A DNA stretch of 64,000 bases from Ashinkailepas kermadecensis (lineage: Eukaryota > Arthropoda > Thecostraca > Neolepadidae): NCBI GenBank assembly GCA_034440615.1, contig JAOTOM010002640.1, forward strand, positions 1 through 64,000, given 5' to 3'. Position 1 is the stretch's first letter. Each line of letters starts with the position of its first letter. The translations under genes were made by a program, and so were the position numbers. The notes below the pieces were generated by a model. That model ran no database searches and had not been told where the DNA came from. It saw nothing but the letters and a program-made list of their open reading frames with translations. Below, one piece after another: positions 1 to 10,310 of the stretch.

Positions 1-589
1 ACAGGTACGTTCAGTGATGAGACCATACTGAAGTATGCTGCTGCAGGTCATTAGACCATGCAGGAAATTACAGATGTGCATATACACATGCGAAAAGGAC
101 GGGTTAACTTCAGCGGTGCGTTATGATGGTATACAAGGCCCGTAGTGGCAAACGATGGTGTCAGCATGTGAAGAAACCAGATCTGTGTCTCGTACAAGTA
201 GTTTGGACGTCCAAACCAGCAGTCGGCATCCTCACGGGTCTGAGATCGCACACCAAGGCGAGCCCAATTCCTAGCACTTCTGGCCAGCACGCATTTCCGT
301 CAGTTTACGATTACTGCTGTCTTGCAATGACTCGAAACATCGTCTATTCAGTCATCCTTTGTCAAACGCACGACCTCTTCCCTCTCTTAGAAGAGAAACA
401 AATGGCATACGAATATCCCAGCAGGTTGACCAATGTTGGTGATGCGGGTGCCAGCCGTGCCGGCCGGGGTCGAACACCGACACCGCAGCACGACAGGACG
501 CCAGTCCCGCACACACCACGCTGCTCTGCCGCCGGTCGTCACCGGGCCGACCACGGCGTCGCCAGTCCGGTAATGTCCGGCGGATAGTT

Positions 590-1320
590 CACCACACAGT
601 CACCGGTGACGTCCGACACAGTCACCGGTGACGTCCGACACACAGTCGCCGGCTATGTCCATGGCCTCCGGCAGTGTCCGACACAGTCCACCACACGGCC
701 ACCGGCAATGTCCGACACAGTCCACCACACGGCCACCGGCAATGTCCGACACTGTCCACCACACGGCCACCGGCAATGTCCATGACACGGCATCCGGCAG
801 TGTCCGACACGCAGTCACCGGCAATGTCCGACAGACAGTGCACCACACAGTCACAGGTAATGTCGGACAGACAGTCCACCAGTCACCGGCAATGTCCGAC
901 ACACCGTCACCGGTAATGTCCGACACACCATCACCAGTAATGTCCGACACACAGTCACCGGCAGTGTTCGACACAGTTCACCACATGGTCACCGGCAATG
1001 TCCGACACGCAGTCACCGGCTATGTCCACCACACGGCCTCCGGCAGTGTCCGACACAGTCCATCACACAGTCACCGGCAATGTCCGACAGACAGTGCACC
1101 ACAGACACAGGGAATGTCGGACAGACAGTCCACCATTCACCGGCAATGTCCGACACACCGTCACCGGTAATGTCCGACACACAGTTACCGGCAGTGTTCG
1201 ACACACAGCTCATCACATGGTCACCGGCAATGTCCCACACACAGTCCACCACACGACCACTGGTAATGTCGAGACAGTCCATCATACTGTGTCCGACAAT
1301 ATTCAGCAGAAAGTCCACCA
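590..1320. repeat. GC-rich minisatellite, copy 1
   Basis: Tandem degenerate units of about 22, 24 and 34 bp are built on the core CACCGGCAATGTCCGACACA followed by GT or by CAGTCCACCACACGGC. The core has no stop codon in any forward frame, so long open frames arise here by composition alone. The array starts about 50 bp beyond the splice donor of the neighbouring minus-strand SNF2 exon, so it is intronic relative to that gene remnant. Confidence 0.9.
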
Positions 1321-1369
1321 TAAGTCTAGCAGTGTTGGCAGACATCTGAACGCAACCTGCCCCACTCAC

Positions 1370-1537
1370 CTCACTGGTTGACCCGGGTGGCACCGTCCAG
1401 CCGCAGGTAAATGTGGCCATGGAAGTTAAGGAACTGCTCCAGGATATCCAGCGTGCGCGTCATCTGCGTGAAGGCGAGTACACGGTGCGTCCCAGACTTC
1501 AGCTTGTGCAACAGCTTGTCCATCACTCGCAGCTTGC
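1370..1537 (-). pseudogene. SRCAP/Domino-type SNF2 ATPase exon remnant (exon B, copy 1)
   Basis: On the minus strand a TTTTGCAG acceptor precedes an exon that begins by completing the Gly codon of YDCG and then reads KLRVMDKLLHKLKSG, THRVLAFTQMTRTLDILEQ, FLNFHGHIYLRLDG. This is the start of the second RecA-like lobe (HELICc) of SWI2/SNF2 ATPases; the wording is closest to the SRCAP/Domino/Swr1 subfamily, which exchanges H2A.Z in nucleosomes. After RVNQ there is an in-frame TGA directly before the GTGAGT donor. Copy 2 has two more bases here and reads VDQRK into the same donor, so copy 1 carries a 2-bp loss. Downstream lobe-2 exons (motifs V and VI) are not seen in the window. Confidence 0.75.
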
Positions 1538-2062
1538 CTGCAAAACAGATGTGGCGAGTTGATTAATTATTAATTGCTTGCGATTCAAGGTCAATTAAAG
1601 GTGAGCTCTTTAGCGCTCAAAGATACTGTTTCGCCGGAATGAGAACACTGCTACACGACCACAATTTTTCGGAAACTCATGGTTCACCTGCAGCTGTTCC
1701 GATTGGCTCACGGCAGTGCCGCGCTATAGCTACTGCCGAGAAGGACAGCATGCGAAGTGCACCATGATCACAGCACATCCATATCCCTGATCACAAGATA
1801 ATCATAAAGCGAACAAAAAGGAGGGGCAGAAAGACGGACAGAGGTAAAATTGTAATTCACCCAACATTACTTTCCGGCTGAGAGTACCACTCCTGTCTGT
1901 ACCAGGTCGCCTACTTGTACGGCATAAGGTCCACCGTGCAAGAAACTAAGACCCGGCATGGTTTCGTCTGCGGGCCGGGCGGCACGCCGTACTGGGGGCC
2001 ACGTGTTCTGCCCAGAACGACGGCCGCGGCCCAATGAGCGCACACAGCCAAACATCACGTAC
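1538..2062. other. Intron-like stretch between SNF2 exon remnants, copy 1
   Basis: This lies between the acceptor of exon B and the donor of exon A on the minus strand. It is conserved with copy 3 (8,653-9,233) and absent from copy 2. I see no independent gene in it. Confidence 0.5.
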
Positions 2063-2265
2063 CGCAATCGTACTGGATGAGTCGCCTTTCGGGGAAATGG
2101 GTAGTCATGGCGCTGGCGATAAGGTGCAAGGCGGTGGCGCGAGGTGATAGTTCTGCCACCAGCCGCAGTCGACGCAGCCGTTCTCCTTCAATACGCGACG
2201 GGGGCGAGTGGCTGGCATGTAGCCGAATCTCTGGCGCCATAACGCTGGGCGTGTACACCACGTAC
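2063..2265 (-). pseudogene. SRCAP/Domino-type SNF2 ATPase exon remnant (exon A, copy 1)
   Basis: The minus strand reads RYVVYTPSVMAPEIRLHASH, then after a variable stretch SPRATALHLIASAMTTHFPE and RRLIQYDCG, ending at a GTACGT donor. The RLIQYDCG-K-L junction is typical of SRCAP/Domino/Swr1/EP400 ATPases just before the second helicase lobe, and its phase (codon split after the first G) joins perfectly to exon B at 1,537. The frame is open throughout in this copy. The upstream boundary is inferred from a pyrimidine-rich AG, clearer in copy 3 (CTCCTCCAACAG). This exon looks intact, but the copy as a whole is broken by the TGA in exon B. Confidence 0.7.
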
Positions 2266-2377
2266 CTATCGGAGGACGCGAACGGTTTTACACAGACAGC
2301 AGCACCAAGGAGCAAAGTGTAATCGAAACAACTGCAACAATTTGGTAAACCTCGCGTTATTTGGGTGATGGCTTTTT

Positions 2378-2558
2378 AAGATGTGTCGACTGCTTGGTCG
2401 CATAGCGTCGCCAATATTCCACGAGGCTTAGTCGATGGCGAAGAGCAATGTGGGACTCGAACTCAACCTGTCGGCTGGGAGACCAATCAGCATCCTGCAT
2501 GGGCGCTATATGACCTATGCAGTCGATGCGCCCTAAACCACAAGAACTAACTGACTAA
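2378..2558. mobile_element. Nested SINE copies, duplication copy 1
   Basis: Positions 2,378-2,500 resemble the tRNA-derived SINE at 6,867-7,026 in minus orientation: a reversed GTCGACTGCTTGG..ATAGCGTCGCCAAT body, then GGCGAAGAG and a B-box complement (GGGACTCGAACTC). From 2,501 a second, plus-oriented SINE tail begins: GGGCGCTATATGACCTATGC, then AGTCGATGCGCCCTAAA and an ACCACAAGAACTAACT end. The GGGCGC and GCGCCC can pair as a hairpin. The composite is present in all three duplication copies, so it predates the duplication. Confidence 0.65.
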
Positions 2559-2634
2559 TCAGCATCCTACCCCGGAACTACTCACCCCGTAAACGTAGAT
2601 TTACCACATACAGCAGGTGAACAGATTCTCTCAC

Positions 2635-2696
2635 CTGGTATGTTGTGCATATCGACGAGTAATTTGAGGCAAGCGGCGTCGCTTCGCCAGTATGGT
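2635..2696 (-). pseudogene. Third exon-like block (exon C, copy 1), 8-bp deletion
   Basis: On the minus strand a CCACAG acceptor and a GTGAGA donor bracket a block conserved in all three duplication copies. Copy 2 gives 70 nt with an open frame (TILAKRRRLPTVLKLLVDMH and NIP). Copy 1 has lost 8 bp, which shifts that frame. I do not recognise the peptide. The alternative frame ending in HTR would be in phase with exon A. Confidence 0.35.
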
Positions 2697-3422
2697 CTGT
2701 GGAAAACCGACCAACATCACCGGAGACCAAGGCGGACCAGATATGTGGCAGCAGCAGGTACCTCAGATCCCTGCACAACAAGCAACCAACACTATGGCGT
2801 GATACGACATGCCGGCTGTGGACACATGCATCGACCCTGGAGCCAACGTGTGCCTGTGCGCCAATATTGTTTATGTCCACACAGTTCTAGAGGGTCGTAC
2901 ACGGTGGAACGCATACACCTGCTGGCCGTGGGTGTTCATCTAGCACTGTTGCAAACACGGTGTCGACACCTAGATCGACACCGTTGATCGTCAGTGCAAG
3001 CATACCAATGGACTTGCGAAGCAGGTGTAGGTCAAGTCCAAGGCACTAAGCCAATATTTTTGGGAGCCGATCCGTTGTTCCGTTGTATCACCACGGTAAT
3101 GAACAAATATGATTTTCTTGTGGCTCGCCAATATGATTATCTCACCTCCTGAGTATGGGCCGCATGTCGTCGAGTCGTTCGGGATAGGGTAGGCAGACAG
3201 CGGTCGATGCGTCCGTAGCGCCGCTGGGCACGTCACCTACAGCCGATAGGACCTGCGAATGGAACGAATCATCACTGGTGTTGTGCTTCCGGCAAAGCAG
3301 CGACCGGTCAACGGACATCTCGCCAATCTATAAATCGATGCTGTGATAACAGACGTGTGAGGCACAGGCAGCAAAGTTTGCTCACTGTTCTAGAGCGTCG
3401 CACACAGCGAGATGTGTGCGAG
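2697..3422. other. Conserved duplicon sequence without a recognised gene
   Basis: This part is shared with copies 2 and 3 and includes CCTGCTGGCCGTGGGTGTTC and a block around 3,150-3,250 that on the minus strand starts after a CAG. In copy 2 that block reads VLSAVGDVPSGATGALRTH followed by further open codons, which could be another exon of the same ancestral gene. No family was recognised. Confidence 0.35.
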
Positions 3423-3591
3423 AACAGGTTGACCAATGTTGGTGATGCGGGTGCCAGCCGTGCCTGCCGGAGTCGAACACCGACACCGCAGCACGACAGG
3501 ACGCCAGTCCCGCACACACCGCGCTGCTCTGCCGCCGGTCGTCACCGGGCCGACCACGGCGTCGCCAGTCCGGTAATGTCCGGCGGATAGT

Positions 3592-4085
3592 TCACCACAC
3601 AGTCACCGGTGACGTCCGACACACAGTCACCGGCTATGTCCATGGCCTCCAGCGATGTCCGACACAGTCCATCACACGGCCACCGGCAATGTCCGACAGT
3701 CTACCACACGGCCACCGGCAATGTCCGACACAGTCCACCAAACGGCGACCAGCAATGTCCGACACAGTCCATGACACGGCCACCGACTATGTCCGACACG
3801 CAGTCACCGGAAATGTCCGACAGACAGTGCACCAGTCACAGGTAATGTCGGACAGACAGTCCACCAGTCACCGGCAATGTCCGACACCGTCACCGGTAAT
3901 GTCCGACACACCGTCACCAGTAATGTCCGACACACAGTTACCGGCAGTGTTCGACACACAGTTCACCACATGGTCACCGGCAATGTCCGACACACAGTCC
4001 ACCACACGACCACTGGTAATGTCCAGACAGTCCACCATACTGTGTCCGATAATATTCAGCAGATAGTCCACCATAAGTCTCACAA
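3592..4085. repeat. GC-rich minisatellite, copy 2
   Basis: Same CACCGGCAATGTCCGACACA-type units and same position relative to the exon B donor as in copy 1. The array is shorter, about 0.5 kb. Confidence 0.9.
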
Positions 4086-4124
4086 AGTGTTGGCAGACAT
4101 CTGAACGCAACCTGCCCCACTCAC

Positions 4125-4202
4125 CTTTCTCTGGTCGACCCGGGTGGTACCGTCCAGCCGCAGGTAGATGTGGCCATGGAAGTTAAGGAACTGCTCCACG
4201 AT
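4125..4202 (-). pseudogene. Truncated SNF2 exon B fragment, copy 2
   Basis: The minus strand reads QFLNFHGHIYLRLDGTTRVD then QRK and runs into a perfect GTGAGT donor. This is the only one of the three copies that keeps the donor-proximal codons without a stop. The 5' half of the exon has been deleted up to the SINE at 4,199. Confidence 0.7.
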
Positions 4203-4380
4203 GTGTCGACTGCTTGGTCGCATAGCGTCGCCAATATTCCACGAGGCTTAGTCGATGGCGAAGCGAAGTATGGGACTCAAACTCACAACCTGTCGGCTAG
4301 GAGACCAATCAGCATCCTGCATGGGCGCTATATGACCTATGCAGTCGATGCGCCCTGAACCACAATAACCAACTGACTAA
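4199..4380. mobile_element. Nested SINE copies, duplication copy 2
   Basis: Same composite as at 2,378-2,558: a reversed SINE body and B box (4,199-4,322) joined to a plus-oriented hairpin tail (4,323-4,380) ending ACCACAATAACCAACTGACT. Confidence 0.6.
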
Positions 4381-4456
4381 TCAGCATCCTGCCCCGGAAC
4401 TTCTCACCTCGTAAACGTAGATTTACCACAGACAGCAGGTGAACAGATCCCCTCAC

Positions 4457-4526
4457 CTGGTATGTTGTGCATGTCGACGAGCAACTTGAGGACGGTGGGC
4501 AAGCGGCGCCGCTTCGCCAGTATGGT
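4457..4526 (-). pseudogene. Exon C, copy 2 (intact frame)
   Basis: A 70-nt block lies between a minus-strand CCACAG acceptor and a GTGAGG donor. It reads TILAKRRRLPTVLKLLVDMH and NIP with one base left over. Copies 1 and 3 differ by 8-bp and 1-bp losses, which is what loss of constraint on a former exon would give. Product unknown. Confidence 0.35.
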
Positions 4527-5247
4527 CTGTGGAAAACCGACCAACATCACCGGAGACCAAGGCGGACCAGATATGTGGCAGCAGCCGGTACCTCAGAACC
4601 CTGCACGACAAGCAACCAACACTATGGCGTGATACGACATGCCGGCTGTGGATACGTGAATCGACCCTGGAGCCAACGTGCCTGTGCGCCAATATTGTTT
4701 ATGTCCACACAGTTCTAGAGGGTCGTACACGGTGGAACGCATACACCTGCTGGCCGTGGGTGTTCATCTAGCACTGTTGCAAACACGCTGTCGACACCTA
4801 GATCGACACCGTTGATCGTCAGTGCAAGCATACCAATAGACTTGCGAAGCAGGTGTAGGTCAAGTCCAAGGCACTAAGCCAATCTTTTTGGGAGCCGATT
4901 CGTTGTTCCGTTGTATCACCACAGTAATGAACAAATATGATTTTCTTGTGGCTCGCCAATATGATTCTCTCACCTCCTGAGTATGTCGTCGAGCAGTTCG
5001 GGAGACTGTAGGCAGACAGCGGTCGAGTGCGTCCGTAGTGCGCCAGTAGCGCCGCTGGGCACGTCACCAACAGCAGATAGGACCTGCGGATGGAACGGAT
5101 CATCACTGGTGTTGTGCTACCGGCACAGCAGCGACCGGTCAGCGGACATCTCACCAATCTATAAATCGATGCTGTGATAACAGACGTGTGAGGCACAGGC
5201 AGCAAAGTTTGCTCACACTGTTCTAGAGCGTCGCACACAGCGAGATG

Positions 5248-5925
5248 ATGAACACGCCGACTGGTAGTTAAACAGGGTACCGATACGACCCTGACATCAC
5301 ACGGCATTCCAGAACAGAGCGCCATTGTCGTACCTGCAGGCGGCACGCAGACGGCGCCGTATGTTTGTATAAATGATGTGTGAGCACATATGTGTCCATG
5401 TATGTGAAGTAGGTGTACATGTTTCATGTGTGTGCATATGCAGGTATGTGTGCTTGTGTGTGTATATGCATGGATCCAACTTTTCCCTTTCTCCCCCTCA
5501 TAACACTTTTCACTTGGCAGCCCCAGGAGTTCCTTAGTGTTACTAGCTTGCTACCTAGCTGAGGTTCTCCTGGGGCTACTTCTACTAATAACTGGTGGTG
5601 GCCTATCTGCAAACAAAAAGACAAAAAATGCACCCAGTTGTAGTGAACTGGAGGTATGCAGGAAGATGACATATGTATTGGCACCCTGAAGTATTCCTAA
5701 GCTGGCTGTCCTAACTTTTGAATAGCTGGCCATAGGAAAGCCCAATATCAATCGAGCCTGTAATAGTGCGTGTAGCCAAATAGGACAGGCTGCTGCATAC
5801 GAAACAGGGGTCGATATTAGATTTTTAAAATGTTGCCCGCTGATGTTCACCACCGCCACGTTGGATAAATAAAGCATCACGGTAAATCCGTGTATTCATG
5901 AGGCGCCGCACGAGCACGTTCTTTA
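5248..5925. other. Single-copy spacer with a TG-rich patch
   Basis: This is the sequence between duplication copies 2 and 3. Positions 5,370-5,470 are TGTGTGCATATG-rich. I recognise no gene in this interval. Confidence 0.5.
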
Positions 5926-6806
5926 ACACGCGCACTGGAGGGGGGCGAAATCCGCCCACCCCTCCGGTTTTTCGCAAATAACTGCAGATTTTCCAGGTCG
6001 ATATATGCGATCTTCGGTGTACCTGCTTAGAAATGAACGGCGCGTCGTTTAAAGCAAGAAAAATGGAAATCGCCCGAAAAGTTTTCAAGTTAGGGGCCGC
6101 TAAGATCAAAAAATGTTATAGCGCAAGACCACAAAAATCGGCGCTGATACGCTTCCAGTATACTGACAAAAGGGAAGTGTTCTAGGCAACACTAGGGACT
6201 TGTTTGATGCATATTGATATGCTGTATAGTTTCAAGGTCATGTTAGGTCACTAAGGTCAAGTCAGGTCAAGTTCATGACAGGTTAATGGAACCAAACTTG
6301 ATCAACTGGAATGTTGCCATAAATGCACTACTGGTTGTCATTTGTACTGTTTGTCACTGCCTTTCCATACTTTATTCATGTACTTCACTCCCTTCTTCAC
6401 GAAGCCGATTGCTCCGAGCTGCCCGACGGAGCAGTCGGGCGGGCGGCCGGTTCCGGTAACTGACCTGATAAAGTGGTGCTATATAGGTGACCTGAGGTCA
6501 AATGTTGGGTCTAGCATCTGCATTGCATCATTAGTAATGTCCAAAACACCATTGATGCCCATTTTTGAGCATTTAAACACAATCACAGCGATCCATAACG
6601 ATGACAAGCCAAGCCACGCAAAAGAGGAATTTTTTTTTGTCAATCTGACCTCATTTGACCTTTAAGATATTGACCTAAGGTCACGAAAATTGCACAGGAT
6701 AGAGTTCACTACCGTGCCCATCCACACTGCGAATTTCGTTCCTCCAGCTTTACTAGTAGCCGAGATCTTAGGGGGGCGGAATCCGCCCCCTCCAGTGCGC
6801 GTAATT
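5926..6806. mobile_element. Element bounded by inverted GCGCACTGGAGGGGG repeats
   Basis: Positions 5,932-5,962 (GCGCACTGGAGGGGGGCGAA) and 6,771-6,806 (reverse complement of GCGCACTGGAGGGGGCGGAT) form an inverted pair about 0.85 kb apart. In between are several GGTCA/TGACC words (6,225-6,290, 6,485-6,500, 6,645-6,680), like the array at 28.6-30.4 kb. No transposase is visible, so this is probably a non-autonomous DNA element. The exact ends are not resolved. Confidence 0.4.
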
Positions 6807-6866
6807 ATCAGAGGCCCTCCAGGGCGCGTGTTAATGGAAATCGATGATACGTGCTTCTCACAGTTT

Positions 6867-7026
6867 GGTTGGTTATTGGTTTTACGACACGTCGACCGTT
6901 GAGTCATATAGCGCCGCCAATCTCTCACGCCGATTGGTCGCGGGCGAAGAGTAGCGACAGGTGAGATTCGAACCCACAATCTTTCGATTGCGAGACGAGC
7001 ATCTTACCCCTAGACCACTCGTCCCC
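6867..7026 (-). mobile_element. tRNA-derived SINE
   Basis: Read on the minus strand: a tRNA-like head GGGGACGAGTGGTCTAGGGG (A box), then GGTTCGAATCTCAC (B box), a body with TCTTCGCCCGCGACCAATCG and GTGAGAGATTGGCGGCGC, and an end of GTAAAACCAATAACCAACC. The A-box wording is closest to tRNA-Pro. The family recurs at 57,515 and 59,565. Transcription would be by RNA polymerase III, and the short repeated tail suggests a LINE partner. Confidence 0.75.
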
Positions 7027-7621
7027 TATTCGCACACAGGTACGTTCAGTGATGAGACCATACTGAAGTATGCTGCTGCAGGTCATTAGACCATGCAGGA
7101 AATTGCAGATGCGCATATACACATGCAAAAAGGACGGGTTAACTTCAGCGGTGCGTTATGGTGGTATACAAGGCCCGTAGTGGCAAACGATGGTGTCAGC
7201 ATGTGAAGAAACCAGATCTGTGTCTCGTATAAGACGTTTGGACGTCCAAACCAGCAGTCGGCATCCTCACGGGTCTGAAATCGCACACCAAGGCGAGCCC
7301 AATTCTTAGCACTTCTGGCCAGCACGCATTTCCGTCAGTTTACGATTACTGCTGTCTTGCAATGACTCGAAACATCGTCTATTCAGTCATCCTTTGTCAA
7401 ACGCACGACCTCTTCCCTCTCTTAGAAGAGAAACAAATGGCATACGAATATCCCAGCAGGTTGACCAATGTTGGTGATGCGGGTGCCAGCCGTGCCGGCC
7501 GGGGTCGAACACCGACACCGTAGCACGACAGGACGCCAGTCCCGCACACACCACGCTGCTCTGCCGCCGGTCGTCACCGGGCCGACCACGGCGTCGCCAG
7601 TCCGGTAATGTCCGGCGGATA

Positions 7622-8445
7622 GTTCACCACACAGTCACCGGTAATGTCCGACACACCGTCACCGGCTATGTCCACCACACGGCCTCCGGCAGTGTCCGAC
7701 ACAGTCCACCACACAGTCAACGGCGGTGTCCGACACGGGCCACCACACGCCCACCGGCAATGTCCGACACACAGTCACCGGCTATGTCCATGGCCTCCAG
7801 CGATGTCCGACACAGTCCATCACACGGCCACCGGCAATGTCCGACAGTCCTACCACACGGCCACCGGCAATGTCCGACACAGTCCATGACACGGCCACCG
7901 GCAATGTCCGACACGCAGTCACCGGCAATGTCCACCACACGGCCTCCGGCAGTGTCCGACACAGTCGACGGCGGTTTCCGACACGGTCCACCACACGGCC
8001 ACCGGCAATGTCCGACACGGTCCACCACACGGCCACCGGCAATGTCCGACACGCAGTCACCGGCAATGTCCACCACACGGCCTCCGGCAGTGTCCCACAC
8101 AGTCCATCACACAGTCAACGGCGGTGTCCGACACGGTCCACCGGCAATGTCCGACACACAGTCACCGGCAATGTCCGACAGACAGTGCACCACAGTCACA
8201 GGGAATGTCGGACAGACAGTCCACCAGTCACCGGCAATGTCCGACACACAGTCACCGGTAATGTCCGACACATCGTCACCAGTTATGTCCGAAACACAGT
8301 TACCGGCAGTGTTCGACACACAGCTCATCACATGGTCACCGGCAATGTCCGACACACAGTCCACCACACGACCACTGGTAATGTCGAGACAGTCCACCAT
8401 ACTGTGTCCGATAATATTCAGCAGAAAGTCCACCATAAGTCTCGC
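7622..8445. repeat. GC-rich minisatellite, copy 3
   Basis: About 0.8 kb of the same 22/24/34-bp units, including variants with AGTCAACGGCGGTGTCCGAC. It gives a 256-codon stop-free stretch that is compositional. Confidence 0.9.
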
Positions 8446-8484
8446 AGTGTTGGCAGACATCTGAACGCAACCTGCCCTACTCAC

Positions 8485-8652
8485 CTCACTGGTTGACCCG
8501 GGTGGTACCGTCCAGCCGCAGGTTGATGTGGCCATGGAAGTTAAGGAACTGCTCCACGATATCCAGCGTGCGCGTCATCTGCGTGAAGGCGAGTACACGG
8601 TGCGTCCCAGACTTCAGCTTGTGGAACAGCTTGTCCATCACTCGCAGCTTGC
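8485..8652 (-). pseudogene. SRCAP/Domino-type SNF2 exon remnant (exon B, copy 3)
   Basis: Same exon as 1,370-1,537, reading MDKLFHKLKSGTHRVLAFTQ, MTRTLDIVEQFLNFHGHINL, RLDGTTRVNQ and then TGA before GTGAGT. It shares the 2-bp loss and stop with copy 1 and has its own substitutions (for example INL for IYL). The acceptor TTTTGCAG is preserved. A non-functional remnant of the second helicase lobe. Confidence 0.75.
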
Positions 8653-8918
8653 CTGCAAAACAAATGTGCCAAGTTGATAAATCATTCATTGCTTGCGATT
8701 CAAGGTCAATTAAAGGTGAGGTTTTTAGCGTTCAAAGATACTGTTACGCCGGAACGAGAACACTGCTATGCGATCACAATTTTTTTGAAACGCATGGTTG
8801 ACCTGCTGCTTTTCCGATTGGCTCACGGCAGTGCCACGCTATAGCTACTGCCGAGGACAGCATGCGAAGTGCACCATGATCACAGCACATCCATAACCCT
8901 GACCACAAGAGAATCATG

Positions 8919-8964
8919 TTATTGCGGTTTAGGGGCGCATGAACCGCATAGGTTATACAGCGCC
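8919..8964 (-). mobile_element. SINE tail-only insertion
   Basis: Minus-strand GGCGCTGTATAACCTATGCG, then GTTCATGCGCCCCTAAACCG and CAATAAC: the hairpin tail of the SINE family alone. It is flanked by ATCAT on both sides and is absent at the same site in copy 1 (near 1,800), so it inserted after the duplication. Confidence 0.6.
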
Positions 8965-9233
8965 AGTATCATAAAGCAATCAAAAAGGAGGGGCATAAAA
9001 ACGGACAGAGGTAAAATTATCATTCGCCCTACCTTACCTTCTAGCTGAGAGTACCACACCTATCTGTACCAGGTCGCCTACTTGTACAGCATAAGGTCCA
9101 CCGTTCAAGAAACTAAGACCCGACGTGGTTTCGTCCGTGGGCCGGGCGGTACGCCGTACTGGGGGGGGGCAAGTGTTTTGCCCAGGACGACGGCCGCGGC
9201 CCAATGAGCAGCACACAGCCAAACATCACGCAC

Positions 9234-9431
9234 CACAATCATACTGGATGAGTCGCCTTTCGTGGAAATGGGTAGTCATGGCGCTGGCGATAGGGTGCAA
9301 GGCAGTGGCGCGAGGTGATAGTTCTGCCACCACCCGCAATCGACGCAGCCATTCTCCTTCAATACGGGGGTGAGTGGCTGGCATGTAGCCAAATCTCTGG
9401 CACCATCACGCTGGGAGTGTACACCACGTAC
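9234..9431 (-). pseudogene. SRCAP/Domino-type SNF2 exon remnant (exon A, copy 3), frameshifted
   Basis: Same exon as 2,063-2,265 but 5 bp shorter. The loss lies after HASHSPP (near 9,366) and creates an immediate TGA. The acceptor (CTCCTCCAACAG) and a donor (GTGCGT) are still recognisable. The gene copy is therefore broken twice, here and at the end of exon B. Confidence 0.7.
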
Positions 9432-9545
9432 CTGTTGGAGGAGGCGAACAGTCTTGCACAGACAGCAGCACCAATGAGCAAAGTGTAATCGAAACAAAAG
9501 CAACAATTTGGTAAACCTCGCGTTGTTTGGGTGGTGGCTTTTTAA

Positions 9546-9722
9546 GATGTGTCGACTGCTTGGTGACATAGTCGCCAATATTCCACAGGGCTAGGTCGAT
9601 GGCGAGGAGAAGTGTGGGACTCGAACTCACAACCTGTCAGCTGTGAGACCAAGCAGCATCCTGCATCGGCGCTATATGACCTATGCAGTCGATGCGCCCT
9701 AAACCACAACAACCAACTGACT
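9546..9722. mobile_element. Nested SINE copies, duplication copy 3
   Basis: Third copy of the composite seen at 2,378 and 4,199. The reversed body and B box (GGGACTCGAACTCACAACC) are followed at about 9,667 by the plus-oriented hairpin tail GGCGCTATATGACCTATGC..GATGCGCCCTAAACC. Confidence 0.6.
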
Positions 9723-9800
9723 AATCAGCATCCTGCCCCGGAACTACTCACCTCGTAAACGTAGATTTACCACAGACAGCAGGTGAACAGATTCTCTCAC

Positions 9801-9869
9801 CTGGTATGTTGTGCATGTTGACGAGCAACTTGAGGACAGGGGCAAGCCGTGCCGCCTCGCCAGCATGGT
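9801..9869 (-). pseudogene. Exon C, copy 3 (1-bp deletion)
   Basis: The minus-strand block between CCACAG and GTGAGA is 69 nt against 70 in copy 2. The missing base falls in CCCCTGTCCTC and shifts the frame. Product unknown. Confidence 0.3.
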
Positions 9870-10310
9870 CTGTGGAAAATCTAACATCACTGGAAACCAA
9901 GGCGGACCAGGTATGTGCCAGCAGCCGGTACCTCAAAACCCTGCACGACAAGCAACCAACACTTTGGCGTGATATGACATGCCGACTGGATATGTGCATC
10001 GACCCTGTAGCCAACTTGTGTCTGTGCGCAAATATTGTTTATGTCCACACAGTTCTAGAGGGTCGTACACTGTGAAACACATACACCTGCTGGCCGTGGG
10101 TGTTCATCTAGCACTGTTGCAAACACGGTGTTGACACTTAGATCGCCACCGTTGATCGTCAGTGCAAGCATACCAATGGACTTGTGAAGCAGGTGTAGGT
10201 CAAGTCCAAGGTCCTATGCCAATCTTTCTGGGAGCCGATTCGTTGTTCCGTTGTATCACCATAGTAATGAACAAATATGATTTTCTTGTGCCTTGCGAAT
10301 ATGATTATCT

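Larger units (their letters stand above)
1..3411. repeat. Segmental duplication, copy 1
   Basis: This segment matches 7,034-10,881 along most of its length and 3,423-5,247 in part. Shared landmarks in order are a block containing GAGACCATACTGAAGTATG, a GC-rich minisatellite, two SNF2-type exon remnants, a SINE, a third exon-like block, and an end near GCAAAGTTTGCTCACTG. Copy 1 is cut by the left window edge. Positions 1-420 contain a 79-residue minus-strand open frame that is conserved in copy 3, with no recognisable product. Copy 1 and copy 3 share small lesions that copy 2 lacks, so they look more closely related to each other. Confidence 0.8.
3423..5247. repeat. Segmental duplication, copy 2 (shortened)
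   Basis: This copy follows directly on copy 1. It lacks the first ~420 bp of the unit, and about 0.9 kb between exon B and the SINE is missing, so exon A and half of exon B are gone. The join at about 4,199-4,203 (CTCCACG/ATGTGTCGAC) has 2-3 bp of microhomology. Otherwise it keeps the least damaged versions of exon C and of the exon B donor. Confidence 0.8.

Noticed and set aside
628..1381. Open frames of 80-180 codons over the GC-rich minisatellite, with MSDTQSPAMS-like peptides
   Set aside because: The repeat unit lacks stops in every forward frame, overlapping frames are equally open, and lengths follow the array. Compositional, not genes.
7726..8496. 256-codon open frame in copy 3
   Set aside because: Same minisatellite effect; no conserved frame between copies.
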